A stretch of 64,000 nucleotides of DNA, from the NCBI RefSeq assembly GCF_029989365.1, contig NZ_JAPRAQ010000035.1, positions 1 to 64,000 on the forward strand. Reading direction: 5' to 3'. Source of the DNA: Bradyrhizobium sp. Arg816 (GTDB lineage: Bacteria; Pseudomonadota; Alphaproteobacteria; Rhizobiales; Xanthobacteraceae). The notes beneath the pieces were generated by a model that had not been told where the DNA came from, made no database searches, and saw only the letters and a program-made list of their open reading frames with translations. Of this stretch, positions 1 through 7,586 are shown one piece after another. The translations under genes were made by a program, and so were the position numbers. Numbering within the stretch: position 1 is the stretch's first letter; every line of letters begins with the position of its first letter.

Positions 1-72
1 TACAGATCTTGGCAGGAAATTACCGGGACCAAGGCCTTCTCTCCTGACGTCTTCAGCCTCAAGAGCCGATAA
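1..72 (+). CDS. 3' end of an upstream gene (23 codons visible)
   Basis: An open frame runs from the first base of the window to a TAA at 70-72 and encodes a 23-residue C-terminal tail ending SPDVFSLKSR. A palindromic repeat follows almost at once, as is usual downstream of genes in this genome. The tail is too short to recognise a family, and a chance open frame of this length is possible. Confidence 0.4.
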   Translation, partial: YRSWQEITGTKAFSPDVFSLKSR

Positions 73-81
73 CGCAACAGG

Positions 82-232
82 CCCCTTGTGGGAGAAGGTG
101 GCGCGCGCAGCGCGACGGATGAGGGGTATCTCTCCGCACGATTCAATCGTGAGAGGTTTGCTCGCGGAGAGATACCCCTCACCCGTCTCGCCGCTACGCG
201 GCGAGCCCCCCTCCCCCACAAGGGGGGAGGGA
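82..232. repeat. Interspersed palindromic repeat
   Basis: The outer arms (CCCCTTGTGGG near 82 and CCCACAAGGGG near 215) are complementary. Nested inside are a second inverted pair around GGGGTATCTCTCC / GGAGAGATACCCC and a CACGATT/AATCGTG hairpin. It lies between the upstream gene end and the convergent nickel/cobalt exporter gene. The same architecture, with CTCCCCCTCCAGGGGAG-type arms, recurs at 52.1 kb and 56.7 kb. Confidence 0.75.
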
Positions 233-242
233 AAGAGCAACC

Positions 243-1388
243 TTAGAAACACGTCGTCCGTTCGGCGGCGATGTAGCCGAACAACAGGCCCGCGCCGAAC
301 AGCAGCACGAGGGCTGCGGCGCCGAATTCGATGCCGCGCATGAACAGCGCGCCGCCGCCGTCGCGCCCCGCGCTGAGGCGGGCGGCGATGTCCTTGGCGG
401 AGACGGCGACGACGGCGATGGCCGCGACCGTAATGGCGGTGCCGAGCCCCATCAGCAAGGTCGCGGCGATGCCGGCCCAGAACAGGCCCTGCGCAAGCGC
501 GAACACCAGCACCAGGATCGCACCCGAGCAGGGCCGGATGCCGACGGTCAGGATCGCAGCAAACCCGCGCCGCCAGCCGCCGGGACCGGCGAGCTCACTC
601 GGCGTGGGGCCGTGGGAATGGCCGCAATGCTCGTCATGGACGTGGTCGTGCCCATGGTGGTGATGGGCGTGGGCGTGACCATGGTCGTGATGATGGTGAT
701 CATGACCGTGATCGTGGTCGTGATGATCATGGGCGTCATGATGATGGTGATGGCCGTGATCATGATGCTCATGCGGCACGCCGGCGATGGCCGGCACCGG
801 CTGGACCGCCTGGAGCGCGCGGATGAAGGTGCGGCCCTTGACCCAGACCAGGCGCAGGCCGAACAGCGCGATCAGGCCGTAGCTTGCGATCTCGATCGCG
901 CCTTCCGCCTTGCACATGGTCTTGGCGGTGGCGTTCAGCACCCAGGCCGAGATGCCGACGATCAGGATCGCCACCAGCGACTGCATCAGCGCCGAGGCAA
1001 ACGACAGCGCGATACCGCGCCGCGCGGTCTCGCGGTTGGCGACGAGATAAGAGGCGATCACCGCCTTGCCGTGGCCGGGGCCGGCGGCGTGGAAGATGCC
1101 GTAGGCAAAGGAGATGAAGAGCAGCGTCCACACCGCCGAGCCGTCGGACTTGGCGGCGCGGATGGTCGCCGACATCTGGCGATAGAATTCCGACTGCTTG
1201 GCCAACAGCCAGCCGATGACGCCGCTGGCCTCGGGCTCGGCCGCCTGCGCCGGCCGTGGTGCGCCGAACGGATTTTGCGCGAGGAGATCGCGAAGCGCGG
1301 CGTCCGCCACGCTCACAACAACGAGCACGGCCGCACAGGCCAGAAGCCCGCGCACAAGCGGGGAACGAAGACGACCGATCAAGGGCAA
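243..1388 (-). CDS. NicO/RcnA-family nickel/cobalt efflux transporter
   Basis: This inner-membrane protein of about 381 residues probably exports Ni2+ or Co2+. It shows an N-terminal membrane segment, a segment with the family motif AAGPGHGKAVIASYL (about residue 103), a very His/Asp-rich cytoplasmic loop (about residues 205-260) and a second half with VGIRPCSGAILVLV. The halves with HGKA and RPCSGA signatures are typical of NicO proteins; the His loop is a likely metal buffer. The start is a TTG: either 1388 or the TTG at 1382, which overlaps the DUF1007 stop as TTGA, implying translational coupling. It is the last gene of the peptidase-DUF1007-NicO operon. Metal specificity cannot be read from sequence. 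Confidence 0.88.
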   Translation of the reverse strand: MPLIGRLRSPLVRGLLACAAVLVVVSVADAALRDLLAQNPFGAPRPAQAAEPEASGVIGWLLAKQSEFYRQMSATIRAAKSDGSAVWTLLFISFAYGIFHAAGPGHGKAVIASYLVANRETARRGIALSFASALMQSLVAILIVGISAWVLNATAKTMCKAEGAIEIASYGLIALFGLRLVWVKGRTFIRALQAVQPVPAIAGVPHEHHDHGHHHHHDAHDHHDHDHGHDHHHHDHGHAHAHHHHGHDHVHDEHCGHSHGPTPSELAGPGGWRRGFAAILTVGIRPCSGAILVLVFALAQGLFWAGIAATLLMGLGTAITVAAIAVVAVSAKDIAARLSAGRDGGGALFMRGIEFGAAALVLLFGAGLLFGYIAAERTTCF

Positions 1389-2017
1389 TCCACCGTGATC
1401 TTGTTGGCGAACATCATGCCGAAATTCGAGTTCTCACCGTTCAGGAAGGTCTGCTCGTTGAGCTTCTGCGCGGTGGCGGAGCCGTCGCTGGGCCGATCGA
1501 GCTTCATCTGGCAGCCGGCGGGCGCGCCGACCAGCTTGACCGGGTTGTCCTTGGCCATCTGGAAGTCGATGAAATAGGAGCGGTCGAACACTTCGAGCAC
1601 CAGCTGCTTGGGCTTGACCGGGTTCTTCAGCGGCAGCGTGAAGTGCAGGGTCAGCACGGTATCTTTGTAGTCGAGGAAGTAGTCGACCGGCTCGTTAAAA
1701 CGCTCCTTCTTGCCGTCGGCTCGCGCGAAGGTGAAGTAGGCGTATTCCTTCAGCGACTCGACATTGGTCTGCGCCAGCGGCCCCAGCTCTTCACGGGTGT
1801 AGGCGCCCTTGGTCTTGCTCTCGAGCCCCTGCAGCGCATAGGCCGAGAACATGTCATCGAAGGTCCAGGCGTGGCGGACACCGGTAATGCTGCCGTCGGC
1901 GGCGTAGAGCAGCTCGCTGGTCGCGGTGATCCAGACATGTGGATGCGCGCTTGCCGCGCCCGCTGCGAACGTCATCGCAGCGGCGAGCAACAGGCCGAAC
2001 AGGGCACGCATGCCCAT
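1379..2017 (-). CDS. DUF1007 family periplasmic protein
   Basis: A 212-residue protein with a clear signal peptide (hydrophobic stretch 5-20, cleavage near AASA-HPHVW). The mature N-terminus HPHVWI followed by an extended beta-rich domain is the DUF1007 signature. Such proteins are often adjacent or fused to NicO metal transporters, so a periplasmic role in metal handling is inferred. Its ATG (2015-2017) overlaps the TGA of the upstream peptidase gene as TGATG, and its own stop overlaps the start of the NicO gene. Confidence 0.85.
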   Translation of the reverse strand: MGMRALFGLLLAAAMTFAAGAASAHPHVWITATSELLYAADGSITGVRHAWTFDDMFSAYALQGLESKTKGAYTREELGPLAQTNVESLKEYAYFTFARADGKKERFNEPVDYFLDYKDTVLTLHFTLPLKNPVKPKQLVLEVFDRSYFIDFQMAKDNPVKLVGAPAGCQMKLDRPSDGSATAQKLNEQTFLNGENSNFGMMFANKITVDCP

Positions 2018-4098
2018 CAGGCCGCCTTCGCGCCATCGAGCAGGCCGCGCCGGCGCAGCAGCGCGTCGGGCTCCGGCGGACGGCCGCGGAAGGCTTCATA
2101 GGCGGCTTCGGGATCGACCGATCCGCCCGAGGAGTAGATGTCGTCGTGCAGGCGTTTTGCCACCGCCGGGTCGAAGATGTCGCCGGCCTCCTCGAAGGCG
2201 CCGAAGGCGTCGGCGTCCATCACCTCCGACCACATGTAGCTGTAGTAACCGGATGCATAGTGGTCGCCGGAGAAGATGTGGCCGAACTGGGTCGGCCGGT
2301 GGCGTAGCGAGATCTCCTCGGGCATGCCGATCTTCTCCAGTTCCCTCTTCTCGAAGGCGCGGACATCCTGCGCGGCAGAAGCCGGCTGGGTGTGGAATTC
2401 CAGATCGACCAGCGCCGAGGAGACGAACTCGACCGTGGCAAAGCCCTGGTTGAACTTTCGCGCGGCGAGGAAGCGCTGGAGCAGATCGTCCGGCAGCGGC
2501 TCGCCGGTCTGGTAGTGGCGGGCGAACTGCTGCAGCACCTCGGGCCGCTCCTGCCAGTGCTCGTAGAGCTGGGACGGCAGCTCGACGAAGTCGGTGAACA
2601 CCGCGGTGCCCGAGAGTGACGGATAGGTCACATTGGAGAGCATGCCGTGCAGGCCGTGGCCGAACTCGTGGAACAGGGTACGGGCATCGTCGGGCGAGAG
2701 CAGCGAGGGCTCGCCGTTCGCGCCCTTGGCGAAGTTGCAGACATTGATGACGAGCGGCGCGATCTCGCCGTCGAGCTTCTGCTGGTCGCGCAGCGAGGTC
2801 ATCCAGGCGCCGGAGCGCTTCGACGGCCGGGCGTAGTAGTCGCCGTAGAACAGCGCCTTGTGCTTGCCGTCCGGCCCCTTCACCTCCCAGACCCGGACAT
2901 CAGGGTGCCAGGCCGGTACGTCCTTGCGCTCCTCGAAGGTGATGCCGAACAGGCGCGTGGCACAGTCGAAGGCGGCGGCGATCATGTGATCGAGCGTGAG
3001 ATATGGCTTGATCGCGGCGTCGTCGAAATTGGCGCGCTGGAGGCGGAGTTTTTCGGCATAGAAACGCCAGTCCCAGGGCGCGAGCTTGAAATTGGCGCCC
3101 TCTTCCGTGATCAGCGCCTGCATCTCGTCGCGGTCGGCGAGCGCGCGCGCCCGCGCCGGCTTCCAGACCCGCTCCAGCAGGCCGCGCACCGCATCCGGCG
3201 TCTTGGCCATGGAATCCTCGAGCCGGTAGGCGGCGAAGGTCGGATAGCCCAGGAGCTTGGCGCTCTCCTCGCGCAGCTTCAGGATCTCGACGATGGTGTC
3301 GTTGTTGTCGTTGGTATTGCCGTTGTCGCCACGCGCCGTGAAGGCCTTGTAGACCTTCTCGCGCAGGTCACGGCGGGCCGAGCTCTTCAGGAACGGCTCG
3401 GTCGAGGAGCGCGACAGCGTCACGATGGCCTTGCCGTCCATGCCGCGCTCTTCCGCCGCAGCCTTGGCGGCGGCGACGAAGCTCTCCGGCAGGCCCTGGC
3501 GGTCGGCCTCCCCCAGCTCCATGAACCACTCCTGCTCGTCGCCGAGCAGGTGGTGGCTGAAGCTGGTGCCGAGTTGGGCGAGCTTCTCGTTGATCTCCGC
3601 CATCCGCGCCTTGGCCTCTTCGGAGAGGCCGGCACCGGAACGGTGGAAGCGGGTGTAGGTGCGCTCCAGCAGCCGGAGCTGCTCGGGCGAAAGACCAAGA
3701 CTGGCGCGGTTCTCGTGCAGATGGGCGATGCGACCAAACAGCACGGCGTTCATCATGATCGGATTCCAGTGCCGCGCCATCCGCAAGGAGACCTCCTTGT
3801 CGATCTCCAGGATGGCCGGGTTGGAATGCGCCGAGACGAGGTCGTAGAAGACCGCGGCGACCTTGGTGAGGAGCTTGCCGGAGCGCTCCAGCGCCGTGAT
3901 GGTGTTGGCGAAGTCGGCGGCCGCGGGATCGTTGGTGATCGCCGCGATCTCGGCGGAGTGATCGGCGAAGGCCTGCTCGAAGCCCGGGAGGAAGTGCTCA
4001 GGCTTGAGCTCGTCGAAGGGCGGTGTCGCAAACGGCGTCACCCAGGCCTTCAGCAGCGGGTTGGTCTCGGGGTCCGTGGTTTGGCGGGGGTCTGACAT
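2017..4098 (-). CDS. M3-family zinc oligopeptidase (peptidyl-dipeptidase Dcp / oligopeptidase A type)
   Basis: This 693-residue cytoplasmic metallopeptidase hydrolyses short peptides. The zinc motif HEFGH is at residues 477-481 (FHEFGHGLHGML), and the downstream conserved C-terminal block (FSGDHYASGYYSYMWSE) is typical of the M3 family. The length fits Dcp/OpdA (about 680-720). The frame stays open for 44 codons upstream, but the ATG at 4098 is chosen because the protein there begins MSDPRQT and a GGGAC element precedes it. First gene of an operon with DUF1007 and NicO, with a TGATG stop-start overlap to DUF1007. Dcp versus OpdA cannot be settled here. Confidence 0.93.
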   Translation of the reverse strand: MSDPRQTTDPETNPLLKAWVTPFATPPFDELKPEHFLPGFEQAFADHSAEIAAITNDPAAADFANTITALERSGKLLTKVAAVFYDLVSAHSNPAILEIDKEVSLRMARHWNPIMMNAVLFGRIAHLHENRASLGLSPEQLRLLERTYTRFHRSGAGLSEEAKARMAEINEKLAQLGTSFSHHLLGDEQEWFMELGEADRQGLPESFVAAAKAAAEERGMDGKAIVTLSRSSTEPFLKSSARRDLREKVYKAFTARGDNGNTNDNNDTIVEILKLREESAKLLGYPTFAAYRLEDSMAKTPDAVRGLLERVWKPARARALADRDEMQALITEEGANFKLAPWDWRFYAEKLRLQRANFDDAAIKPYLTLDHMIAAAFDCATRLFGITFEERKDVPAWHPDVRVWEVKGPDGKHKALFYGDYYARPSKRSGAWMTSLRDQQKLDGEIAPLVINVCNFAKGANGEPSLLSPDDARTLFHEFGHGLHGMLSNVTYPSLSGTAVFTDFVELPSQLYEHWQERPEVLQQFARHYQTGEPLPDDLLQRFLAARKFNQGFATVEFVSSALVDLEFHTQPASAAQDVRAFEKRELEKIGMPEEISLRHRPTQFGHIFSGDHYASGYYSYMWSEVMDADAFGAFEEAGDIFDPAVAKRLHDDIYSSGGSVDPEAAYEAFRGRPPEPDALLRRRGLLDGAKAA

Positions 4099-4235
4099 CG
4101 CAAGTCCCGGTTTTTGTGGCTCGATTGTTGGGGTCAGGTATAGCACGCGATGGGGCTTTTTTGGGCCATTTGCCCTTGCTCCCGGGCGCCTTTTCGGGGA
4201 GATTGCGGCCCTCGAAGCCACGGACCCCAAAGCTC

Positions 4236-4490
4236 ATGAACGCGCCTGCCTCCTCTTCCCGTCAGATCGTCTGGCCGAGCGTCATCACTGTCATCAGCGC
4301 CGCCATCCTGATCGGCGCCGAGGTGTTCGGCGCCGCGTTCGCCGGTGGCTGGGCGCTCGCGATCCTGTTCGGGCTCGGCGATCAGGGCACGCACATCCTC
4401 CAGGCCGTGCTGTTCGCGCTCGGCGTGCTCGTGATGACCGCGTTCATCCGCGCGGCTCAGCGCGTCGAGCCGTTCACGAAGCGCCGCTGA
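4236..4490 (+). CDS. Small two-helix membrane protein, unknown function
   Basis: This 84-residue protein has two predicted membrane helices (about residues 14-34 and 53-72) and a basic C-terminus (KRR). It is divergent from the M3 peptidase gene, with about 137 bases between the two start codons. The ATG at 4236 is preferred because upstream in-frame codons overlap the 5' region of the peptidase gene. No family was recognised. Codon use looks normal for the genome, so it is probably real, but function is unknown. Confidence 0.65.
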   Translation: MNAPASSSRQIVWPSVITVISAAILIGAEVFGAAFAGGWALAILFGLGDQGTHILQAVLFALGVLVMTAFIRAAQRVEPFTKRR

Positions 4491-4617
4491 CGCTTCCTCG
4501 CGCGCGCGAGACGCGCGCACGACGCAGAAAACTTAACGCGCGTTCATCTTCCGCGTCGCTCGCGCAACACCGCGCAAGCAGATGTTAGGCAATTCTGTCC
4601 GCAGCCTAAAAAAATTC

Positions 4618-4646
4618 TTGCGAACCAGAGTCAAAACGCTTATGTG
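4618..4646 (+). promoter_or_regulatory. Candidate sigma-70-type promoter for the speF leader
   Basis: TTGCGA (4618-4623) and TATGTG (4641-4646) are separated by exactly 17 bases. They sit just upstream of the structured leader, in a locally AT-richer patch. A start near 4653 would give a leader of about 510 nt. Confidence 0.45.
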
Positions 4647-4659
4647 CGGACTTGCCCAA

Positions 4660-5160
4660 TTTCGCACGTGCCTGTGGTCGTGTGTCAGTCGGTAGGTATC
4701 CGGACAAGAGGCCGGACAGCCGCCAAGGGGTGAAGAAGCCGAGGGGCTCTTCGGAAGTGCGGAAGTCGAAAGACCGAAAGGTCGGACGAGGAAGCAAACC
4801 CGGAGCGTCCAGCATCTCTCTCAAAGAGATGCCATGTCGAAGGTGACTTCACTTTTTGCAACCGTGACTGGCAGCCGGAGGCGAACCGGCGCACCCCGCT
4901 CTCAACGGGGGACGCGACTTAAAGCAACGACGGATCGGGCTTTTTTGGTCTCTACCGGCATTCCAACGCCGGCGCGGGCTACTGAAAAGGCTTGTCCTTC
5001 ATTGCCAGGTGTGCGGGCGGGAAAACTCCCAACCAATCCACGGCAGCACAGTCTGATGTGAGTCTTTGGCTCGTCACGCCTCCATCGCGTGATCTGGCCG
5101 GAGCGCTCTTATCCGACGACATTTTTTGAACGGATCCCCGTCGCTGGGCCGTTTGGGAGA
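4660..5160 (+). ncRNA. speF: speF-type structured leader RNA upstream of ornithine decarboxylase
   Basis: About 500 non-coding bases separate the previous gene from ornithine decarboxylase and are dense in hairpins. Examples are TCCGG/CCGGA (about 4699-4717), a GAAA-capped GACC/GGTC hairpin (about 4769-4790), CATCTCT/AGAGATG (about 4812-4831), CCCCG/CGGGG (about 4896-4912) and CCGGC/GCCGG near 4957-4973. Alphaproteobacterial ornithine decarboxylase genes carry the known speF RNA motif in this position, and the size fits. Identification rests on position and structure, not a covariance search. An internal frame beginning ATGTCGAAG at 4834 could be a leader peptide, but this is unproven. Control by polyamines or ornithine is inferred. 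Confidence 0.75.
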
Positions 5161-5165
5161 GTGCT

Positions 5166-6308
5166 ATGACCGAACGTATTCAGGAATTCCTGCGCAACCG
5201 CCGCAGCGAGGGCCGGGACACCGAGCCTTGCCTCGTGGTCGATCTCGAAGTCGTGCGCGACAATTACCAGACCTTCGCCAAGGCGCTGCCCGACAGCCGC
5301 GTGTTCTACGCCGTCAAGGCGAACCCGGCGCCGGAAGTGCTGGCGCTGCTGGCCTCCATGGGCTCCTGCTTCGACACCGCAACCGTCGCCGAGATCGAGA
5401 TGGCGCTGGCCGCAGGTGCGACGCCCGACCGCATCTCCTTCGGCAACACGATCAAGAAGGAGCGCGACATCGCGCGCGCCTTCGCGCTCGGCATCCGGCT
5501 GTTCGCAGTCGACTGCGCCGCCGAGGTCGAGAAGGTCTCCCGTGCCGCTCCCGGTGCAAAGGTGTTCTGCCGCATCCTCTATGACTGTGCCGGCGCCGAA
5601 TGGCCGCTGTCGCGCAAGTTCGGCTGCGACCCGGAAATGGCCGTCGACGTGCTCGACGTCGCCAAGCGCCTGGGCCTGGAGCCGTGCGGCATCTCCTTCC
5701 ATGTCGGCTCGCAGCAGCGCAAGGTGAAGGCGTGGGACCGTGCGCTGGCGATGGCCTCGCAGGTGTTCCGCGACTGCGCCGAGCGCGGCATCAACCTGAC
5801 CATGGTCAACATGGGCGGCGGCTTCCCGACCAAGTACCTGAAGGACGTGCCGCCGGTCGTGACCTACGGCCGCTCGATCTTCCGCGCGCTGCGCAAGCAC
5901 TTCGGCAACCAGATTCCGGAGACCATCATCGAGCCGGGCCGCGGCATGGTGGGTAACGCCGGCATCATCGAATCCGAGGTCGTGCTCATCTCGAAGAAGA
6001 GCGACGAGGACGAGGTGCGCTGGGTCTATCTCGACATCGGCAAGTTCGGCGGTCTCGCCGAGACGATGGACGAGTCGATCCGCTACGCCATCCGCACCCC
6101 GCATGACGGCGCGGACATGACGCCGTGCGTGCTCGCGGGCCCGACCTGCGACAGCGCCGACGTGCTGTACGAGAAGAGCCCGTATCCGCTCCCCGTCACG
6201 CTCGAGATCGGCGACAAGCTGCTGATCGAAGGCACCGGGGCGTATACGTCGACCTACTCGGCGGTGGCGTTCAACGGCATCCCGCCGCTGAAGACGTACC
6301 ACATCTGA
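5166..6308 (+). CDS. Ornithine decarboxylase, PLP-dependent fold-type III
   Basis: This 380-residue enzyme decarboxylates ornithine to putrescine. The PLP lysine is K51 in FYAVKANP. Other family landmarks are FHVGSQQ, the phosphate-binding glycine loop MVNMGGGFP, EPGRGMVGNAG, and catalytic C328 in GPTCDSADV, which is contributed across the dimer interface. The length matches the short alphaproteobacterial ODCs. A GGGAG Shine-Dalgarno lies just upstream of the ATG. It follows the speF leader and precedes GNAT, RidA and homospermidine synthase genes, so the product pathway is sym-homospermidine. Activity on lysine as well is possible, as in some family members. Confidence 0.95.
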   Translation: MTERIQEFLRNRRSEGRDTEPCLVVDLEVVRDNYQTFAKALPDSRVFYAVKANPAPEVLALLASMGSCFDTATVAEIEMALAAGATPDRISFGNTIKKERDIARAFALGIRLFAVDCAAEVEKVSRAAPGAKVFCRILYDCAGAEWPLSRKFGCDPEMAVDVLDVAKRLGLEPCGISFHVGSQQRKVKAWDRALAMASQVFRDCAERGINLTMVNMGGGFPTKYLKDVPPVVTYGRSIFRALRKHFGNQIPETIIEPGRGMVGNAGIIESEVVLISKKSDEDEVRWVYLDIGKFGGLAETMDESIRYAIRTPHDGADMTPCVLAGPTCDSADVLYEKSPYPLPVTLEIGDKLLIEGTGAYTSTYSAVAFNGIPPLKTYHI

Positions 6309-6354
6309 TTTGCCACATCTGATCCGCCTCTCGTTCTGAGGCCTGACGAACCCG

Positions 6355-6378
6355 GGAGCCGGTCCGCCGGCTCCTTTC
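6355..6378 (+). terminator. Possible rho-independent terminator after ODC
   Basis: GGAGCCGG (6355-6362) pairs with CCGGCTCC (6367-6374) around a 4-base loop and is followed by TTTCCT. The short T-run makes termination partial at best. Confidence 0.45.
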
Positions 6379-6453
6379 CTGACATTGCCATTCTGACGAC
6401 GTCTTGAGCCGGCGTGCTTCTCGCACGCGGGTTCAAGCGGGGACTGACGCGCC

Positions 6454-6924
6454 ATGACTGCTTTTCGGAAGCCACAAGTCGCCCTCACTTCGAAAGCCGC
6501 TCCGTTCGCGATCCGTGCGGAACGTGCTGCCGACGTCGCCGCCCGTGAAGCGCTGCTGGATGCCTGCTTTGGCGAGAACCGCCATGACCGCACCTGCCAG
6601 CGCCTGCGCGACGGACGTGCACCTGCCGCAGGCCTTGCCCTGTCGGCTGTGCGCGAGGGGACACTCGTGGGAACCGTGCGGCTGTGGCACGTCAGCGCCG
6701 GAGGCAGGCCCGCCCTGGTCCTCGGACCGCTGGCGGTGGACCCTGCCTTCCGCGAGCTCGGGATCGGCGCCGCGCTGATGCAACAAGCGCTGGCCGCCGC
6801 CCGGGCGCGCGGGCATGCCGCCGTGATCCTGCTCGGCGATGCCCCCTATTACGCCCGCTTCGGCTTCTCGCCCGCCTGGCGATCGAATTCCTACCCGGTG
6901 CGCTGGATGGCGTTGAGGGGATGA
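6454..6924 (+). CDS. GNAT family N-acetyltransferase
   Basis: A 156-residue single-domain acetyltransferase. The acetyl-CoA-binding region is visible as LGPLAVDPAFRELGIGAALM (about residues 90-109), followed by ILLGDAPYYARFGFSPA, the pattern of YhbS-like GNATs. It sits between ornithine decarboxylase and RidA on the same strand, so polyamine or amino-acid N-acetylation is a plausible but unproven role. The AGCGGGGAC sequence upstream of the ATG can serve as ribosome-binding site. Confidence 0.85.
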   Translation: MTAFRKPQVALTSKAAPFAIRAERAADVAAREALLDACFGENRHDRTCQRLRDGRAPAAGLALSAVREGTLVGTVRLWHVSAGGRPALVLGPLAVDPAFRELGIGAALMQQALAAARARGHAAVILLGDAPYYARFGFSPAWRSNSYPVRWMALRG

Positions 6925-7128
6925 TCGTCCCGACCGGCGCGGCCCTGCCCAAACGGAGGGTAGTTCGCGCCCTCCAGGCGCACGCGGCCTAAGGGATCGC
7001 CATGATGGCGACGACTTAAGCCGCGCTCCGCGGCGATGCCTGCGCGTGCCCGTTCCTTTAGGGTTGCGCGGGCCTGAGAAACGCCCTTTAACCCGCCAAC
7101 CCCCCCCCTTCAGTCGAGGCCCACGACC

Positions 7129-7518
7129 ATGTCCCGTCGCCTGATCTCCACCGGCTCTCCCCTCGAGAAGACCGTCGGCTACAGCCGCGCCGTGATCGAC
7201 GGTGAGTTCGCCTTCGTCGCCGGAACCACCGGCTATGACTACGCGACGATGACGATGCCGGCCGATGTCACGAGCCAGTCACGCAACTGCTTCAAGACCA
7301 TCGAAGCCGCCCTGAAGGAGGGCGGATTCGAGATGGCCGATATCGTCCGTGCGACCTACTACGTCACCGACGCCAGCTACATCGACGCCCACTTCGCCGT
7401 CTGCGGCGAGGTTCTCGGTGACATCAGACCTGCTGCGACGCTGCTGGTCGTCAGCGCCCTCGCCAAGCCCGAGATGAAGGTCGAGATCGAAGTCACCGCC
7501 AAGCGCCGCAGCGTCTGA
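7129..7518 (+). CDS. RidA (YjgF/UK114) family protein
   Basis: A 129-residue RidA-fold protein with the conserved pattern VAGTTGYDY...F.TIEAAL...VRATYYVTD and PAATLLVVSALAKPEMKVEIEVTA at the C-terminus. RidA enzymes hydrolyse reactive enamine/imine intermediates formed by PLP enzymes. Its place between PLP-dependent ornithine decarboxylase and homospermidine synthase, which uses imine intermediates, makes a protective role attractive. The gene is 68 nt upstream of the homospermidine synthase start. Confidence 0.9.
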   Translation: MSRRLISTGSPLEKTVGYSRAVIDGEFAFVAGTTGYDYATMTMPADVTSQSRNCFKTIEAALKEGGFEMADIVRATYYVTDASYIDAHFAVCGEVLGDIRPAATLLVVSALAKPEMKVEIEVTAKRRSV

Positions 7519-7586
7519 CAAGCGCCGCAGCGCCTGATCCACCCCTCACCCTTTAGTTTGCCAGCACGTTCCGGAGAAACCATCCC

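Noticed and set aside
612..1577. Long plus-strand frame with Met/Val-rich low-complexity start
   Set aside because: It is the antisense of the His-rich loop of the NicO gene and of DUF1007; the His codons read as Met/Val in reverse.
2647..4095. 482-codon plus-strand frame
   Set aside because: Antisense shadow of the M3 peptidase gene, which has an intact HEFGH motif and family-wide landmarks.
5109..6593. 494-codon minus-strand frame
   Set aside because: Antisense of ornithine decarboxylase; Arg/His/Asp-rich composition with no motif.
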